Source: JBBSUQ01 sp964389755
GTDB lineage: Bacteria > Bacteroidota > Bacteroidia > Flavobacteriales_D > Crocinitomicaceae
Reading direction: 5' to 3'
DNA length: 57,493 nucleotides
Assembly: GCA_964389755.1 (NCBI GenBank)
Contig: CAYMEW010000028.1
Location: 1 to 57,493 of the forward strand
This document shows positions 9,218 to 17,461 of the stretch, piece by piece (position 1 is the stretch's first letter; each line of letters starts with the position of its first letter). The position numbers were made by a program, and so were the translations under genes. The notes below the pieces were generated by a model. That model had not been told where the DNA came from, ran no database searches, and worked only from the letters and a program-made list of their open reading frames with translations.

Positions 9218-10213
9218 TCAGATTTTTGTATAAAACGGAGCATCCGCAGTACGCGTTTCGTCGGCACTCTTGATCGCATAACGGAAACCGTCCTGGATGG
9301 CATAACCGCCGTAAAGTCCCTGTGGATTCATGGCTATGAAACAACATTGCAGTGCCGGAGTTACTTTTTCGTGGCGAACGAGAATGCGTTTTACCGCTTC
9401 CTCGCAGGCTTTGGCCGGGTGCATGCCCTGTCGCATCAGTTCGACGACCGTATGACTTCCGGCGATCTTCAGGATCTCTTCTCCGAGTCCTGTGGCACAG
9501 GCGGCCCCGGCACGTTCATCTACGAAAAGTCCTGCCCCGATAATCGGTGAATCACCCACCCTTCCGTGTTTTTTGTAGGCCCATCCGCTGGTCGTACAGG
9601 CTCCTGCCAGGCGACCGTCCATATCAAGTGCAAGGATGCCGATCGTATCGTGATTTTCATGATTGGCCTCGGGTTCGCGCAACTCTTTTCGTTGTTCCTT
9701 TTTCCACTTTTTATAAGCCTCTTTGACTTCCCGGGGCGATTTCGCCCGGTCGAAGCCCTCGTCTTTTGCAAAATCTTCTGCGCCTTCGCCCACGAGCATC
9801 ACGTGTTTTGTTTTTTCCATTATACGTCTCGCAACGCTTACCGGATGTTCATATCCTGTTAAAAATGCCACGGAACCGCAATTTCCGTCGTAATTCATAA
9901 TGCAGGCATCGAGCGTCACTTCACCGTCCTCGTCAGGCAGGCCGCCAATTCCGACGCTCCTGTTCGAATGATCGGATTCAACGGTTCGTGCTGCCATTTC
10001 AACGGCATCGAGTGAACTTCCACCCTCCTTCAGCACTTCCCAGGCCGATTCGTTCGCGGCTTCTCCAAAATTCCAGGTCGATATGACCAGCGGACCTTTG
10101 GGCTGAGCAACAAAAAAGGTCTCTTCGCTTTGTTCGATCGCTTTCAGCGGACTGCTTACGCCTGTCGCGGTCAGGAGGGCTCCCCACTTGAAAAATGTTC
10201 TTCTTTTCATCAT
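9218..10213 (-). CDS. Glycosylasparaginase, N4-(beta-N-acetylglucosaminyl)-L-asparaginase, exported
   Basis: This is a 331-residue Ntn-hydrolase. Family members cleave the bond between asparagine and GlcNAc, the last step in taking N-glycans off Asn. The self-cleavage site and catalytic Thr are visible as NHDTIGILALD (Thr190), with downstream GRVGDSPIIGAG and CATGLGE matching the substrate-binding strands. The N-terminus (KRRTFFKWGALLTATG) looks like a twin-arginine export signal, so it probably acts in the periplasm. The start is ATG 10213, sharing a base with the mltG stop; a GTG one codon earlier is less likely. It sits directly before the beta-mannosidase gene, whose product would remove the core mannose just before this enzyme acts. 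The two therefore probably work on the same N-glycan core. Confidence 0.92.
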   Translation of the reverse strand: MMKRRTFFKWGALLTATGVSSPLKAIEQSEETFFVAQPKGPLVISTWNFGEAANESAWEVLKEGGSSLDAVEMAARTVESDHSNRSVGIGGLPDEDGEVTLDACIMNYDGNCGSVAFLTGYEHPVSVARRIMEKTKHVMLVGEGAEDFAKDEGFDRAKSPREVKEAYKKWKKEQRKELREPEANHENHDTIGILALDMDGRLAGACTTSGWAYKKHGRVGDSPIIGAGLFVDERAGAACATGLGEEILKIAGSHTVVELMRQGMHPAKACEEAVKRILVRHEKVTPALQCCFIAMNPQGLYGGYAIQDGFRYAIKSADETRTADAPFYTKI

Positions 10214-11271
10214 CACCGGTTTCTTGCAGACAAAAACTTATGATAAGCCGCTGCATTTTTCATGTGGACGGTGTAATTGTCCGTAAAGTTGTGCCTTAGA
10301 CTATTGTCCGGCTTTGCACACATGTAAATATAGGAATTCTGTTGCGGATGAAGGACGGCATCGATCACCGCGCGCGGTACAAGGCTGATCGGTCCGGGAG
10401 GAAGCCCCTTGATGCGATACGTATTATAAGGACAGTCACGGTCCCTGTGTTCGCTTGTAAGCCGCTGAACGCCGTCCAGTTCATCTCCCCAGCAAAATTT
10501 AAACGTGGGATCCGATTGCAACAGGATGCCTTTTTCAAGCCTGTTCAGGTACAAACGGGCAATGATCGGCCATTCGTCCGGGTGAACGGATTGTTCGCCA
10601 TACACGATGCTCGCAAGGGTGGTGACCTGTGAAGGTGATTCGAGTCCCGTGCTGCGAATAGCGCTCTTTCGTGCGGGCGTCCAGAATGCACGAAAATCGG
10701 CTGCCATGCGTTCGGTAAATTGTTTGATGTCCGTATCCCAGTACATCGTATATGTATCGGCAAAGAACATGGCCGGAAATTGTTCACTGCTAAATCCGTA
10801 CTTCCGCAGAGTCGCAGGATCCTGCAGGTAGGCAATGGCTTCCGAACTGTCGGTCATCAGCGCTTTGCCGATCACGCCGGCCAGTACATTCAGATCGCGA
10901 CACGGCCCGATACGCACCTGTACCTCGATTTCTGCGTTCCCGTTCCCCAGTGCATTTTTTGTAAAACCATTGAGTAAAGTCTTGTAGCGCGTGTGTGCCG
11001 AAATACGGTATTTACCGGTCGCCAGCTTCGAACTGTCAAGTTGTTTGTAATCGCCTACTTTCAAAAATGCGCTTGTATCATCGATCACGCCTTCTGCGTA
11101 CAGTTTTGCAGCAAGTCCGCTGAGTGAATAATTGCGTTCCACGTAAAAGACCTGTTCACGGTCGTTGAGTGTCTTTTTTTGTCCGTCAAAAAAAAGCAGG
11201 ATCTTATTGCCGAAAACAAGCAGCAAAATAAAGCCAAGTGCCAGGCCGATGAGGATTATTCGTTTAAGCAT
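10213..11271 (-). CDS. mltG: Endolytic murein transglycosylase MltG (YceG-like)
   Basis: This is a 352-residue protein that should cut nascent peptidoglycan glycan strands in the periplasm, setting their length. An N-terminal membrane anchor (about 4-24, IILIGLALGFILLLVFG) is followed by a LysM-like part and the YceG catalytic domain. The family's central segment is visible as LASIVYGEQSVHPDEW followed by ARLYLNRLEKGILLQSDPT. The usual ASIVEKE reads ASIVYGE here, keeping one acidic residue. The C-terminal segment CAKPDNSLRHNFTDNYTVH matches the end of the family domain. The start overlaps the end of the GNAT gene by 16 bases and its stop overlaps the next ATG, so the genes are translationally coupled. 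Confidence 0.92.
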   Translation of the reverse strand: MLKRIILIGLALGFILLLVFGNKILLFFDGQKKTLNDREQVFYVERNYSLSGLAAKLYAEGVIDDTSAFLKVGDYKQLDSSKLATGKYRISAHTRYKTLLNGFTKNALGNGNAEIEVQVRIGPCRDLNVLAGVIGKALMTDSSEAIAYLQDPATLRKYGFSSEQFPAMFFADTYTMYWDTDIKQFTERMAADFRAFWTPARKSAIRSTGLESPSQVTTLASIVYGEQSVHPDEWPIIARLYLNRLEKGILLQSDPTFKFCWGDELDGVQRLTSEHRDRDCPYNTYRIKGLPPGPISLVPRAVIDAVLHPQQNSYIYMCAKPDNSLRHNFTDNYTVHMKNAAAYHKFLSARNR

Positions 11272-11777
11272 AGCTGATACAGGTATTCATTATAGCGTTT
11301 TCCTTTGTACAAAAACCAGTTTTTCCGGGTCCCGGTCAGTTCGAAACCGGTGGATTCAAACAAGGAACGACTCGGCAGATTGTCTTCGTATATGCTGCAA
11401 AAAAGATTTGTCAGCGCCAGGAAATCCCGGGAATAATTGATCAGCAGGTGTAGCGCTTCGCGGGCAAAACCCCGTTCGCGATGTTGTGCTTCAGCGATCA
11501 GAATCCCGACTCCCGCAAATCCGTGTTTGAAATTAACGTCGTAGAGGTCAATCGTTCCGACCGGCGTTTCGCCTTCATTCAGACAGATCATGAAACGAAC
11601 CTGTCCGTGCGTACGAACCTGTTGCGCACTGCTCACATATTCAAGAATGAGATCCATGGAAAAGGGCACCTCTGTCTGGCTGACTTTCCAGTTATCCGGA
11701 TTATTTTCCCAGAGCAACATCCGGGTAGCGTCCTTTTTTTCAGGCGCCCGCAGAAAAATGGTTTCTCCTTTTAGCAT
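11256..11777 (-). CDS. GNAT family N-acetyltransferase (RimJ/RimL-like)
   Basis: This protein of about 173 residues has the GNAT fold. It opens with MLKGETIFLRAPEKKDA, a very typical start for RimJ/RimL-type acetyltransferases. The acetyl-CoA-binding part follows as GVGILIAEAQHRERGFAREAL, and the C-terminal half has SLFESTGFELTGTRKNWF. I chose ATG 11777 on this homology; ATG 11786 is also possible and the frame is open further upstream. It overlaps the end of the upstream unknown gene by 38 bases and mltG by 16. The substrate is unknown. Relatives acetylate ribosomal proteins, but many homologues act on small amines such as polyamines. Confidence 0.82.
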   Translation of the reverse strand: MLKGETIFLRAPEKKDATRMLLWENNPDNWKVSQTEVPFSMDLILEYVSSAQQVRTHGQVRFMICLNEGETPVGTIDLYDVNFKHGFAGVGILIAEAQHRERGFAREALHLLINYSRDFLALTNLFCSIYEDNLPSRSLFESTGFELTGTRKNWFLYKGKRYNEYLYQLCLNE

Positions 11778-12261
11778 CGAGTTCATCGAGACGTTTGTTA
11801 ATGTCTTCGGAGCTGTATTCAAGCACCCCGTCAAATTGGTCCAAATTTAGTTGAAAAACGCGTCCGAGCAACTGTTCCTTTTCGAGGATATTCAACAATT
11901 CAGGCAGGGTATCGGCCTGTGGCTTTCCCAACGCACCGATAACCGGCTTCATGCAACTAATCCTTCCGGGAATGGTATATGAGAACGGTTCGAAAACGGA
12001 TACGAGCGTTTCCCTGGTAAGTGAAATATTCACCTCCGCCAACAGGATTTTCTTCGCTTTGCGAAAAGCAAAAGAAAGCAGTCGGTCCGTTGGTATCCCC
12101 CGGTCTTTCCCCGTATATTTCAGGCTGAAATAGGCGTTCTCCGAACTAATGCCCACATGCGGCGGTTTTTTATCCGGGTTCCAGATAACCAACCAGCAAG
12201 CGCGGTCGATTTCGGCACCTGTCTGCAAGCGTGAAATCCGTCCGAACTTAAATACGGCCAT
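11740..12261 (-). CDS. Conserved-looking hypothetical protein (173 aa) between dapF and GNAT
   Basis: I do not recognise this 173-residue family. It has no signal peptide or membrane segment, so it is probably cytoplasmic. It starts with MAVFKFGRISRLQTG and ends with a helical region containing DINKRLDELDAK, and has a Pro-rich middle (VFEPFSYTIPGRISCMKP). Its ATG overlaps the dapF end by 14 bases and its end overlaps the following GNAT gene, so it is embedded in the operon. The overlaps and clean frame support it being real. Nothing in the sequence gives a function. Confidence 0.7.
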   Translation of the reverse strand: MAVFKFGRISRLQTGAEIDRACWLVIWNPDKKPPHVGISSENAYFSLKYTGKDRGIPTDRLLSFAFRKAKKILLAEVNISLTRETLVSVFEPFSYTIPGRISCMKPVIGALGKPQADTLPELLNILEKEQLLGRVFQLNLDQFDGVLEYSSEDINKRLDELDAKRRNHFSAGA

Positions 12262-13030
12262 TGATCTCGCCTTTAAATACGTATGTCGCCGGACCGGTTA
12301 AAAAAATGTTTTTACACATTCCATCGGCGAGGCGATCAAGAGAAACACTCAGTTTTCCGCCGGGTGTTTGTACCGTTACTTCTGATTTCCCGATAATGTC
12401 TTTTAAACTTGCGTACGCAATTGCGGCAGCCGTAACGCCCGTTCCGCAGGAAAGGGTTTCAGCCTCCACTCCGCGTTCGTAGGTACGCATCCGCAATTCG
12501 TCTTCACCTGTAATTTCAACGAGGTTCACGTTGATCCCCTGTTCGCGAAAACGGTCCGAATAGCGAATTTCGCGCCCGAAGGTAAAGATATCTTCTCCGT
12601 CGAGATGCTCTGTAAACCGGATGTAATGCGGCGAACCGGTTTGGATCACCAGGTCGTTTTCCAGTTTTTCCACCGGGGCATACTGGAACATTTCCAGTGA
12701 AACGAGCCCGTTTTTATAAGTCGCATGATGCACGCCGTCGATCGCACTGAAAACGTAAGCTTCCTTCATGATTCCCAACTCACGGGCGAACATGACCGCG
12801 CTTCTGGCGCCATTTCCGCAAAAACTCTTCGTTCCGTCCGCATTGAAATAATCGACGTCGAAGTCATATTCTTCGGAAGATTGAAGCCGGATCAGTCCGT
12901 CGGCACCGATTCCGAAGCGCCGATCGCACAATTCACGGATACGCGAGATTGACAAATTGTCAGATTGCCCCGACAAATTATCCAGCATAATGAAATCGTT
13001 GCCTGTAGCCTGGAACTTAAAAAATTGCAT
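12248..13030 (-). CDS. dapF: Diaminopimelate epimerase
   Basis: This is a 260-residue enzyme that interconverts LL- and meso-diaminopimelate in lysine and peptidoglycan synthesis, in the cytoplasm. The two catalytic cysteines are in place: Cys71 in FCGNGAR and Cys195 in LSCGTGVTA. The start MQFFKFQATGNDF is the family's usual N-terminus, and the length is normal. It is the first gene of a minus-strand run that also contains mltG, so two cell-wall genes share the operon. A -7 box (TATTTTTG) lies 20 bases before the ATG. The other dap gene in this window, dapB, is in a separate operon about 35 kb away. Confidence 0.96.
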   Translation of the reverse strand: MQFFKFQATGNDFIMLDNLSGQSDNLSISRIRELCDRRFGIGADGLIRLQSSEEYDFDVDYFNADGTKSFCGNGARSAVMFARELGIMKEAYVFSAIDGVHHATYKNGLVSLEMFQYAPVEKLENDLVIQTGSPHYIRFTEHLDGEDIFTFGREIRYSDRFREQGINVNLVEITGEDELRMRTYERGVEAETLSCGTGVTAAAIAYASLKDIIGKSEVTVQTPGGKLSVSLDRLADGMCKNIFLTGPATYVFKGEINGRI

Positions 13031-13049
13031 CGGCTTTGTTAAATTTTAG

Positions 13050-13057
13050 CAAAAATA
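13050..13057 (-). promoter_or_regulatory. Probable -7 promoter box for the dapF operon
   Basis: The minus strand reads TATTTTTG here, an exact match to the Bacteroidota -7 consensus TAnnTTTG, 20 bases before the dapF ATG. A GTTG that could serve as the -33 element lies 22 bases further upstream. Transcription would start just before the gene, leaving a short leader. Confidence 0.45.
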
Positions 13058-13179
13058 GCCCAATTTACGGGACTTTCCCAACGCCTGTTAACATTCTTTA
13101 ACATTTGCTTCATATTTCTTTTCAGGCCTTTGGTGTTATAGTTGTTGGTAGAAATTCGCTAAATCTAAAAATCAAAAAG

Positions 13180-14655
13180 ATGAAAAGGAATATAAAATTT
13201 TTAGGATTGGGAATCCTTGGCGGAATGCTTCCCTTTGGCATTTTCATGATGTTAAATGGCAACCCCACACAAAACCTCTCGGACCGCGTAATCGACGGGA
13301 ACGAAAATCCGTACGGCAAAACAGTCAGTTATGCGGGAGCACCGATTGCCGCCGCACCTGACTTCGTGCAGGCTTCGGAAAATTCCATCAATTCGGTCGT
13401 ACACGTAACCACCAAAGTCGTTCGCACCAGTTTTCAGCGCGATCCTTTCTTCGAGTTCTTTTACGGACCCGGAGCCGGCGGACGCGAACTGAAACAATAC
13501 GGACAGGGATCCGGATCCGGCGTAATCGTTTCTTCGGAAGGTTATATAGTGACCAATAATCATGTTGTGGAAGATGCCAGCGAAGTGGAAGTGATCCTCA
13601 ATGACAATTCAAAATACAAAGCACAGATCATCGGAGCCGACCCCTCGACGGATATTGCCGTTTTAAAGATCGATGCCAGTGATCTGCCGGCCATGCCGAT
13701 CGGAAACAGTGACGACGTGCGCGTGGGAGAATGGGTGCTGGCCGTAGGAAACCCGTTTAACCTAACTTCCACCGTTACAGCCGGGATCGTTTCCGCAAAA
13801 GCGCGTAATATTAATATCCTGGCAGACCGCTCCAGCGAGGATGTCGTACCGATCGAATCGTTCATTCAGACCGATGCTGCCGTAAACCCGGGGAACTCCG
13901 GAGGCGCACTTGTCAATACACGCGGCGAGCTCATCGGGATCAACACGGCGATTGCTTCGCAAACGGGAAGCTATGCGGGTTATTCCTTTGCAGTACCGGC
14001 CAACCTGATGCAAAAAGTGATGCGCGACCTGATCGACTACGGAATTGTTCAGCGTGGCTTCATCGGAGTACAGATCGCCGACATTAACCAGGAAGTCAAA
14101 GAGAAAAATGAACTTCCGAACCTCCAGGGTGTTTATGTAAGTAAGGTCATTGAAGGCGGAGCTGCAGACAAAGCCGGTATTAAAGACGGGGAAGTGATCC
14201 TGAAGGTGGGTAATCACCTGGTGAACTCCGTGGCATCCCTGCAGGAAGAGATCGGCCGCCGCAGACCGGGAGACAAGATTGCATTAACCGTTCGTAAGAA
14301 AAACGGGGATGAAGAAGTAAAAGAGCTCGTTTTACGCAATAGTTCAGGACAAACAACGTTAGTATCTAAGGCAGAAGTCATTAAGAACTCTGCACTCGGA
14401 GCAACATTTACCGAACTTACAAACGAGGAAAAAGAATCGCTCAATATTAGCAACGGGGTAAAGATCAAGACTTTGAACGCTGGTAAGTTAAAGGCGCTTG
14501 GCCTTACGGAAGGAATGATCATCACCAAAGTCAACAATGAACCTGTAAGCAGTGTGGAGCAATTGACAACTAAATTGAATGGAAAAAATAAGGGCGTTCT
14601 GCTCGAGGTAATGACCGAAAGCGGAAGAAAAGATTACGTCGGATTCGGGCTGTAA
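13180..14655 (+). CDS. HtrA/DegP-type periplasmic serine protease with two PDZ domains
   Basis: This is a 491-residue envelope protease/chaperone that should degrade or refold damaged exported proteins. A signal anchor (about 5-27) is followed by a trypsin-like domain with the complete catalytic triad: His128 in TNNHVV, Asp158 in STDIAVLKI and Ser240 in PGNSGGAL. PDZ1 lies about 315-400 and PDZ2 about 410-490. I chose ATG 13180 because it directly precedes the signal sequence and has an A-rich upstream region; the frame is open 75 bases earlier. It is transcribed away from dapF and lies before rpoD, which has its own promoter. Length and domain order match the Do family. Confidence 0.95.
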   Translation: MKRNIKFLGLGILGGMLPFGIFMMLNGNPTQNLSDRVIDGNENPYGKTVSYAGAPIAAAPDFVQASENSINSVVHVTTKVVRTSFQRDPFFEFFYGPGAGGRELKQYGQGSGSGVIVSSEGYIVTNNHVVEDASEVEVILNDNSKYKAQIIGADPSTDIAVLKIDASDLPAMPIGNSDDVRVGEWVLAVGNPFNLTSTVTAGIVSAKARNINILADRSSEDVVPIESFIQTDAAVNPGNSGGALVNTRGELIGINTAIASQTGSYAGYSFAVPANLMQKVMRDLIDYGIVQRGFIGVQIADINQEVKEKNELPNLQGVYVSKVIEGGAADKAGIKDGEVILKVGNHLVNSVASLQEEIGRRRPGDKIALTVRKKNGDEEVKELVLRNSSGQTTLVSKAEVIKNSALGATFTELTNEEKESLNISNGVKIKTLNAGKLKALGLTEGMIITKVNNEPVSSVEQLTTKLNGKNKGVLLEVMTESGRKDYVGFGL

Positions 14656-14716
14656 GCCAGCCATGAAAGATGTTATTTCCACATGAATTAAACATTGAAT
14701 TTTTGTTAAAATTAAA

Positions 14717-14749
14717 TTTGGAAATGACTGCGTTTTCGCCGTATCTTTG
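14717..14749 (+). promoter_or_regulatory. Bacteroidota-type promoter of rpoD
   Basis: TTTG at 14717-14720 and TATCTTTG at 14742-14749 are separated by 21 bases. This is an exact match to the Bacteroidota primary-sigma promoter (-33 TTTG, -7 TAnnTTTG). Transcription should start about 4-7 bases downstream, giving rpoD a leader of roughly 40 bases. Confidence 0.75.
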
Positions 14750-14793
14750 CATCCTATTTTCCATATTAATCCAAAAAAGAGGATAAAGAGAGA

Positions 14794-15660
14794 ATGAGAC
14801 AGCTTAAAATTACAAAGTCGATTACTAATCGCGAGAGCCAATCACTTGACAAATATTTGCAGGACATTGGTAAGGAAGAGCTGATTACAGCGGAAGAAGA
14901 AGTAGAACTGGCCAGAAAAATCAAGCAGGGAGACCAAAGAGCCCTGGAAAAACTTACAAGAGCCAATCTTCGATTCGTCGTATCAGTCGCGAAACAGTAT
15001 CAAAACCAGGGTCTCACCCTCCCTGACCTGATCAATGAGGGGAACCTGGGGCTTATCAAAGCAGCCCAAAAATTTGATGAAACGCGTGGGTTCAAATTCA
15101 TTTCCTACGCCGTTTGGTGGATTCGCCAGTCGATCCTCCAGGCATTAGCTGAACAGGCACGTATCGTGCGATTACCTTTGAACCAGGTAGGTTCACTTAA
15201 TAAGATCAACAAAGCTTTCTCACGTCTTGAACAGGAATTTGAAAGACCGCCCTCGGCAGAAGAACTCGCCGAAGCACTGGAAGTTCCCGAGGACAAGATC
15301 AAGGAAAGCCTCAATGTATCCGGCCGACACGTATCCATGGATGCGCCGCTTTCTTCTTCGGAAGACGGGGGAACACTGATGGATGTGATGGCAAACACGG
15401 ATTCGCCGAAAGCCGACCATGCACTCATGGCAGAATCGCTCCAACGCGAGATCGAACGCTCGCTGAGCACGCTGACGGATAAAGAACGCGAGATCATCCG
15501 TCTCTTTTTCGGGATCGGGATGAATCACGGTCTGACGCTCGAAGAGATCGGAGCCAAGTTCAACCTCACCCGTGAACGCGTACGCCAGATCAAGGAAAAG
15601 GCCATCAGGCGATTGCGCCACACCTCGCGCAATAAATTGCTGAAAGCTTATTTAGGATAA
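14794..15660 (+). CDS. rpoD: RNA polymerase primary sigma factor (sigma-70, Bacteroidota type)
   Basis: This is a 288-residue sigma-70 factor of the short Bacteroidota primary type, without the long N-terminal region 1.1 of proteobacterial RpoD. Region 1.2 starts near residue 18 (LDKYLQDIGKEELIT). Region 2 is visible as RFVVSVAKQYQNQGLTLPDL and YAVWWIRQSILQAL, region 3 follows, and region 4 ends with LTLEEIGAKFNLTRERVRQI. The promoter in front of it is itself the consensus read by this sigma class, so it probably transcribes its own gene. A terminator hairpin follows directly. The neighbours, protease HtrA and GAPDH, are transcribed in the same direction but have their own signals. Confidence 0.96.
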   Translation: MRQLKITKSITNRESQSLDKYLQDIGKEELITAEEEVELARKIKQGDQRALEKLTRANLRFVVSVAKQYQNQGLTLPDLINEGNLGLIKAAQKFDETRGFKFISYAVWWIRQSILQALAEQARIVRLPLNQVGSLNKINKAFSRLEQEFERPPSAEELAEALEVPEDKIKESLNVSGRHVSMDAPLSSSEDGGTLMDVMANTDSPKADHALMAESLQREIERSLSTLTDKEREIIRLFFGIGMNHGLTLEEIGAKFNLTRERVRQIKEKAIRRLRHTSRNKLLKAYLG

Positions 15661-15663
15661 AAC

Positions 15664-15702
15664 AAAAAGGCTGTTTGTCAACTGACAAGCGGCCTTTTTT
15701 GC
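15664..15702 (+). terminator. Rho-independent terminator after rpoD
   Basis: AAAAGGC pairs with GCCTTTT around an inner stem TTGTC-AACT-GACAA, followed by a T run. It lies 4 bases after the rpoD stop. Confidence 0.8.
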
Positions 15703-15742
15703 TTTTGTATTTTTTTCACTTTAAACATATAGTAATCAATAA

Positions 15743-17197
15743 ATGGAAGCTGTTGTAGGATACGAAAAAGAACATCGTTACCACATTGAGCGCGAACGCG
15801 CTGCTGTTAAACTTGCCGGTAAAGTCGGCGAACTCCTCTATGATAAAGGAGTGGAACTTGTATTGTTCAGAAATCACCTGACGGACACCACCGTTTCAGA
15901 GATCCTGAACCTGCACGAATACAGCCGGAAAGTTGTAAACAGACCGATTGATGTCTTTACGACTTCCGAACTGGCCGAACTGATCTCCCAAATGGACATC
16001 GCTCCGGCAAAACTCGACATCGGTAAACTCGCCAGCGAATGGCTTGCCGAAAAAGAATCCTATCCGACAAAACAGGATTTCCTGAATGATAAGCTCGGAA
16101 AATTCACCGCTGCTCAAAACACCACCGGGATCGAACCGCGCGATGTGGTCCTCTACGGTTTCGGACGGATCGGTCGCCTCGCGGCCCGCGAACTCATCAA
16201 ACAGGCCGGTAAAGGTCAGCAACTTCGCCTGCGTGCCATCGTTACCCGTGGAAACTCAGATGCCGATATCATCAAGCGTGCCTCCCTCCTGCGCAATGAC
16301 TCCGTACACGGTGCATTCAAAGGATCGGTGCAGGAAGACCTTGAGCGTAAAGCAATCATCATCAACGGACAGATCGTTCAGATGATCGATGCAGGAAACC
16401 CCGAGGATATTGATTACACGGAATACGGAATTAACAATGCACTCGTTATCGATAACACCGGTGTTTTCACGAACCGCGAAGCACTTTCCCGCCACCTGCA
16501 GGCAAAAGGAGTTTCCAAAGTGATCCTCACCGCTCCCGGTAAAGAGATCCCGAACATCGTTTACGGAATTAACCAGGGCACACTGGACATTGAGAACGAA
16601 CAGATCTTCTCTGCAGCTTCCTGTACCACGAATGCCATCTCCCCGATCCTCAAGGTGATCAGTGATAAATACGGTATCGTAAAAGGACACATTGAAACGG
16701 TTCACGCGTACACAAATGACCAGAACCTGCTCGATAACATGCATAAGAAACCGCGTCGTGGCCGTTCAGCTGCGATCAACATGGTTATTACTTCTACCGG
16801 TGCGGGAAGCGCCGTTACGAAAGTAATTCCCGAACTGAAGGATAAACTCACTGCCAATGCGGTACGTGTTCCCACACCGAACGGTTCCCTGGCAATTTTG
16901 AGCCTCGAACTCGATCAGGCTACAAGCATCGAAGAAATCAATGCGGTTATCAAAGATGCGGCATTGAACGGTGAACTTGTAAACCAGATCTACTATTCCT
17001 TCGATCCGGAACTGGTTTCAAACGATATCATTGGTAATACCTGCTGTTCGGTATACGACTCTCACGCAACGATCGTATCTCAGGATGGTAAAAATGTTGT
17101 ACTGTATACCTGGTACGATAACGAGTTCGGATATACCAAGCAGGTAATCCGCCTCGGTAAATATGTCACTAAGGTCCGCCGGGCAATCTACTATTAA
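15743..17197 (+). CDS. gap: Glyceraldehyde-3-phosphate dehydrogenase, long form with N-terminal extension
   Basis: This is a 484-residue protein, about 150 residues longer than a standard GAPDH. Residues 1-130 form an extra N-terminal region of unknown role. The NAD-binding motif GFGRIGR is at 139-145 and the catalytic Cys294 lies in SAASCTTNAISP. The substrate His and the C-terminal WYDNEFGYT segment are also present. It should oxidise glyceraldehyde-3-phosphate in glycolysis or run the reverse reaction in gluconeogenesis. The long form is known from Bacteroidota and some other bacteria. The gene stands alone between two strong terminators, suggesting independent transcription. The first residues of the active-site loop (SAASC) differ slightly from the classic SNASC. 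Confidence 0.93.
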   Translation: MEAVVGYEKEHRYHIERERAAVKLAGKVGELLYDKGVELVLFRNHLTDTTVSEILNLHEYSRKVVNRPIDVFTTSELAELISQMDIAPAKLDIGKLASEWLAEKESYPTKQDFLNDKLGKFTAAQNTTGIEPRDVVLYGFGRIGRLAARELIKQAGKGQQLRLRAIVTRGNSDADIIKRASLLRNDSVHGAFKGSVQEDLERKAIIINGQIVQMIDAGNPEDIDYTEYGINNALVIDNTGVFTNREALSRHLQAKGVSKVILTAPGKEIPNIVYGINQGTLDIENEQIFSAASCTTNAISPILKVISDKYGIVKGHIETVHAYTNDQNLLDNMHKKPRRGRSAAINMVITSTGAGSAVTKVIPELKDKLTANAVRVPTPNGSLAILSLELDQATSIEEINAVIKDAALNGELVNQIYYSFDPELVSNDIIGNTCCSVYDSHATIVSQDGKNVVLYTWYDNEFGYTKQVIRLGKYVTKVRRAIYY

Positions 17198-17220
17198 TAA
17201 AAATTCTTACCAAAAAAGGA

Positions 17221-17251
17221 ACGGGTGGTCTTCGGATCACCCGTTTTTTTT
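17221..17251 (+). terminator. Strong terminator with TTCG tetraloop after gap
   Basis: ACGGGTGGTC and GATCACCCGT pair around a TTCG loop (one G-T wobble), followed by a run of 8 T. This is a textbook intrinsic terminator 23 bases after the GAPDH stop. Confidence 0.92.
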
Positions 17252-17408
17252 GGGGGGACTTATTTGACATCCCCGGTCAACATGCATTCGCTTAATATTT
17301 ACCCGCCGCCAACATCCGTCGGGTTTCCAGCTGAACGTGCTTAAGCGTTTCCTAACGGTTATGGCCTTGCTATCTTCCCGTTCCGAGCAACATAACCTTT
17401 TTCCAAAC

Positions 17409-17443
17409 AAAAAAGCCGTCCGCCAACTGGCGAACGGCTTTTC
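17409..17443 (-). terminator. Terminator of the large T9SS protein gene
   Basis: AAAAGCCGT and ACGGCTTTT pair, with an inner CGCC-AACT-GGCG stem and one mismatch. On the minus strand it is followed by a T run. It lies just after the stop of the minus-strand gene ending at 17462. I see no gene in the remaining stretch, 17252-17408. Confidence 0.8.
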
Positions 17444-17461
17444 GTCATTCTAAATTATAAC

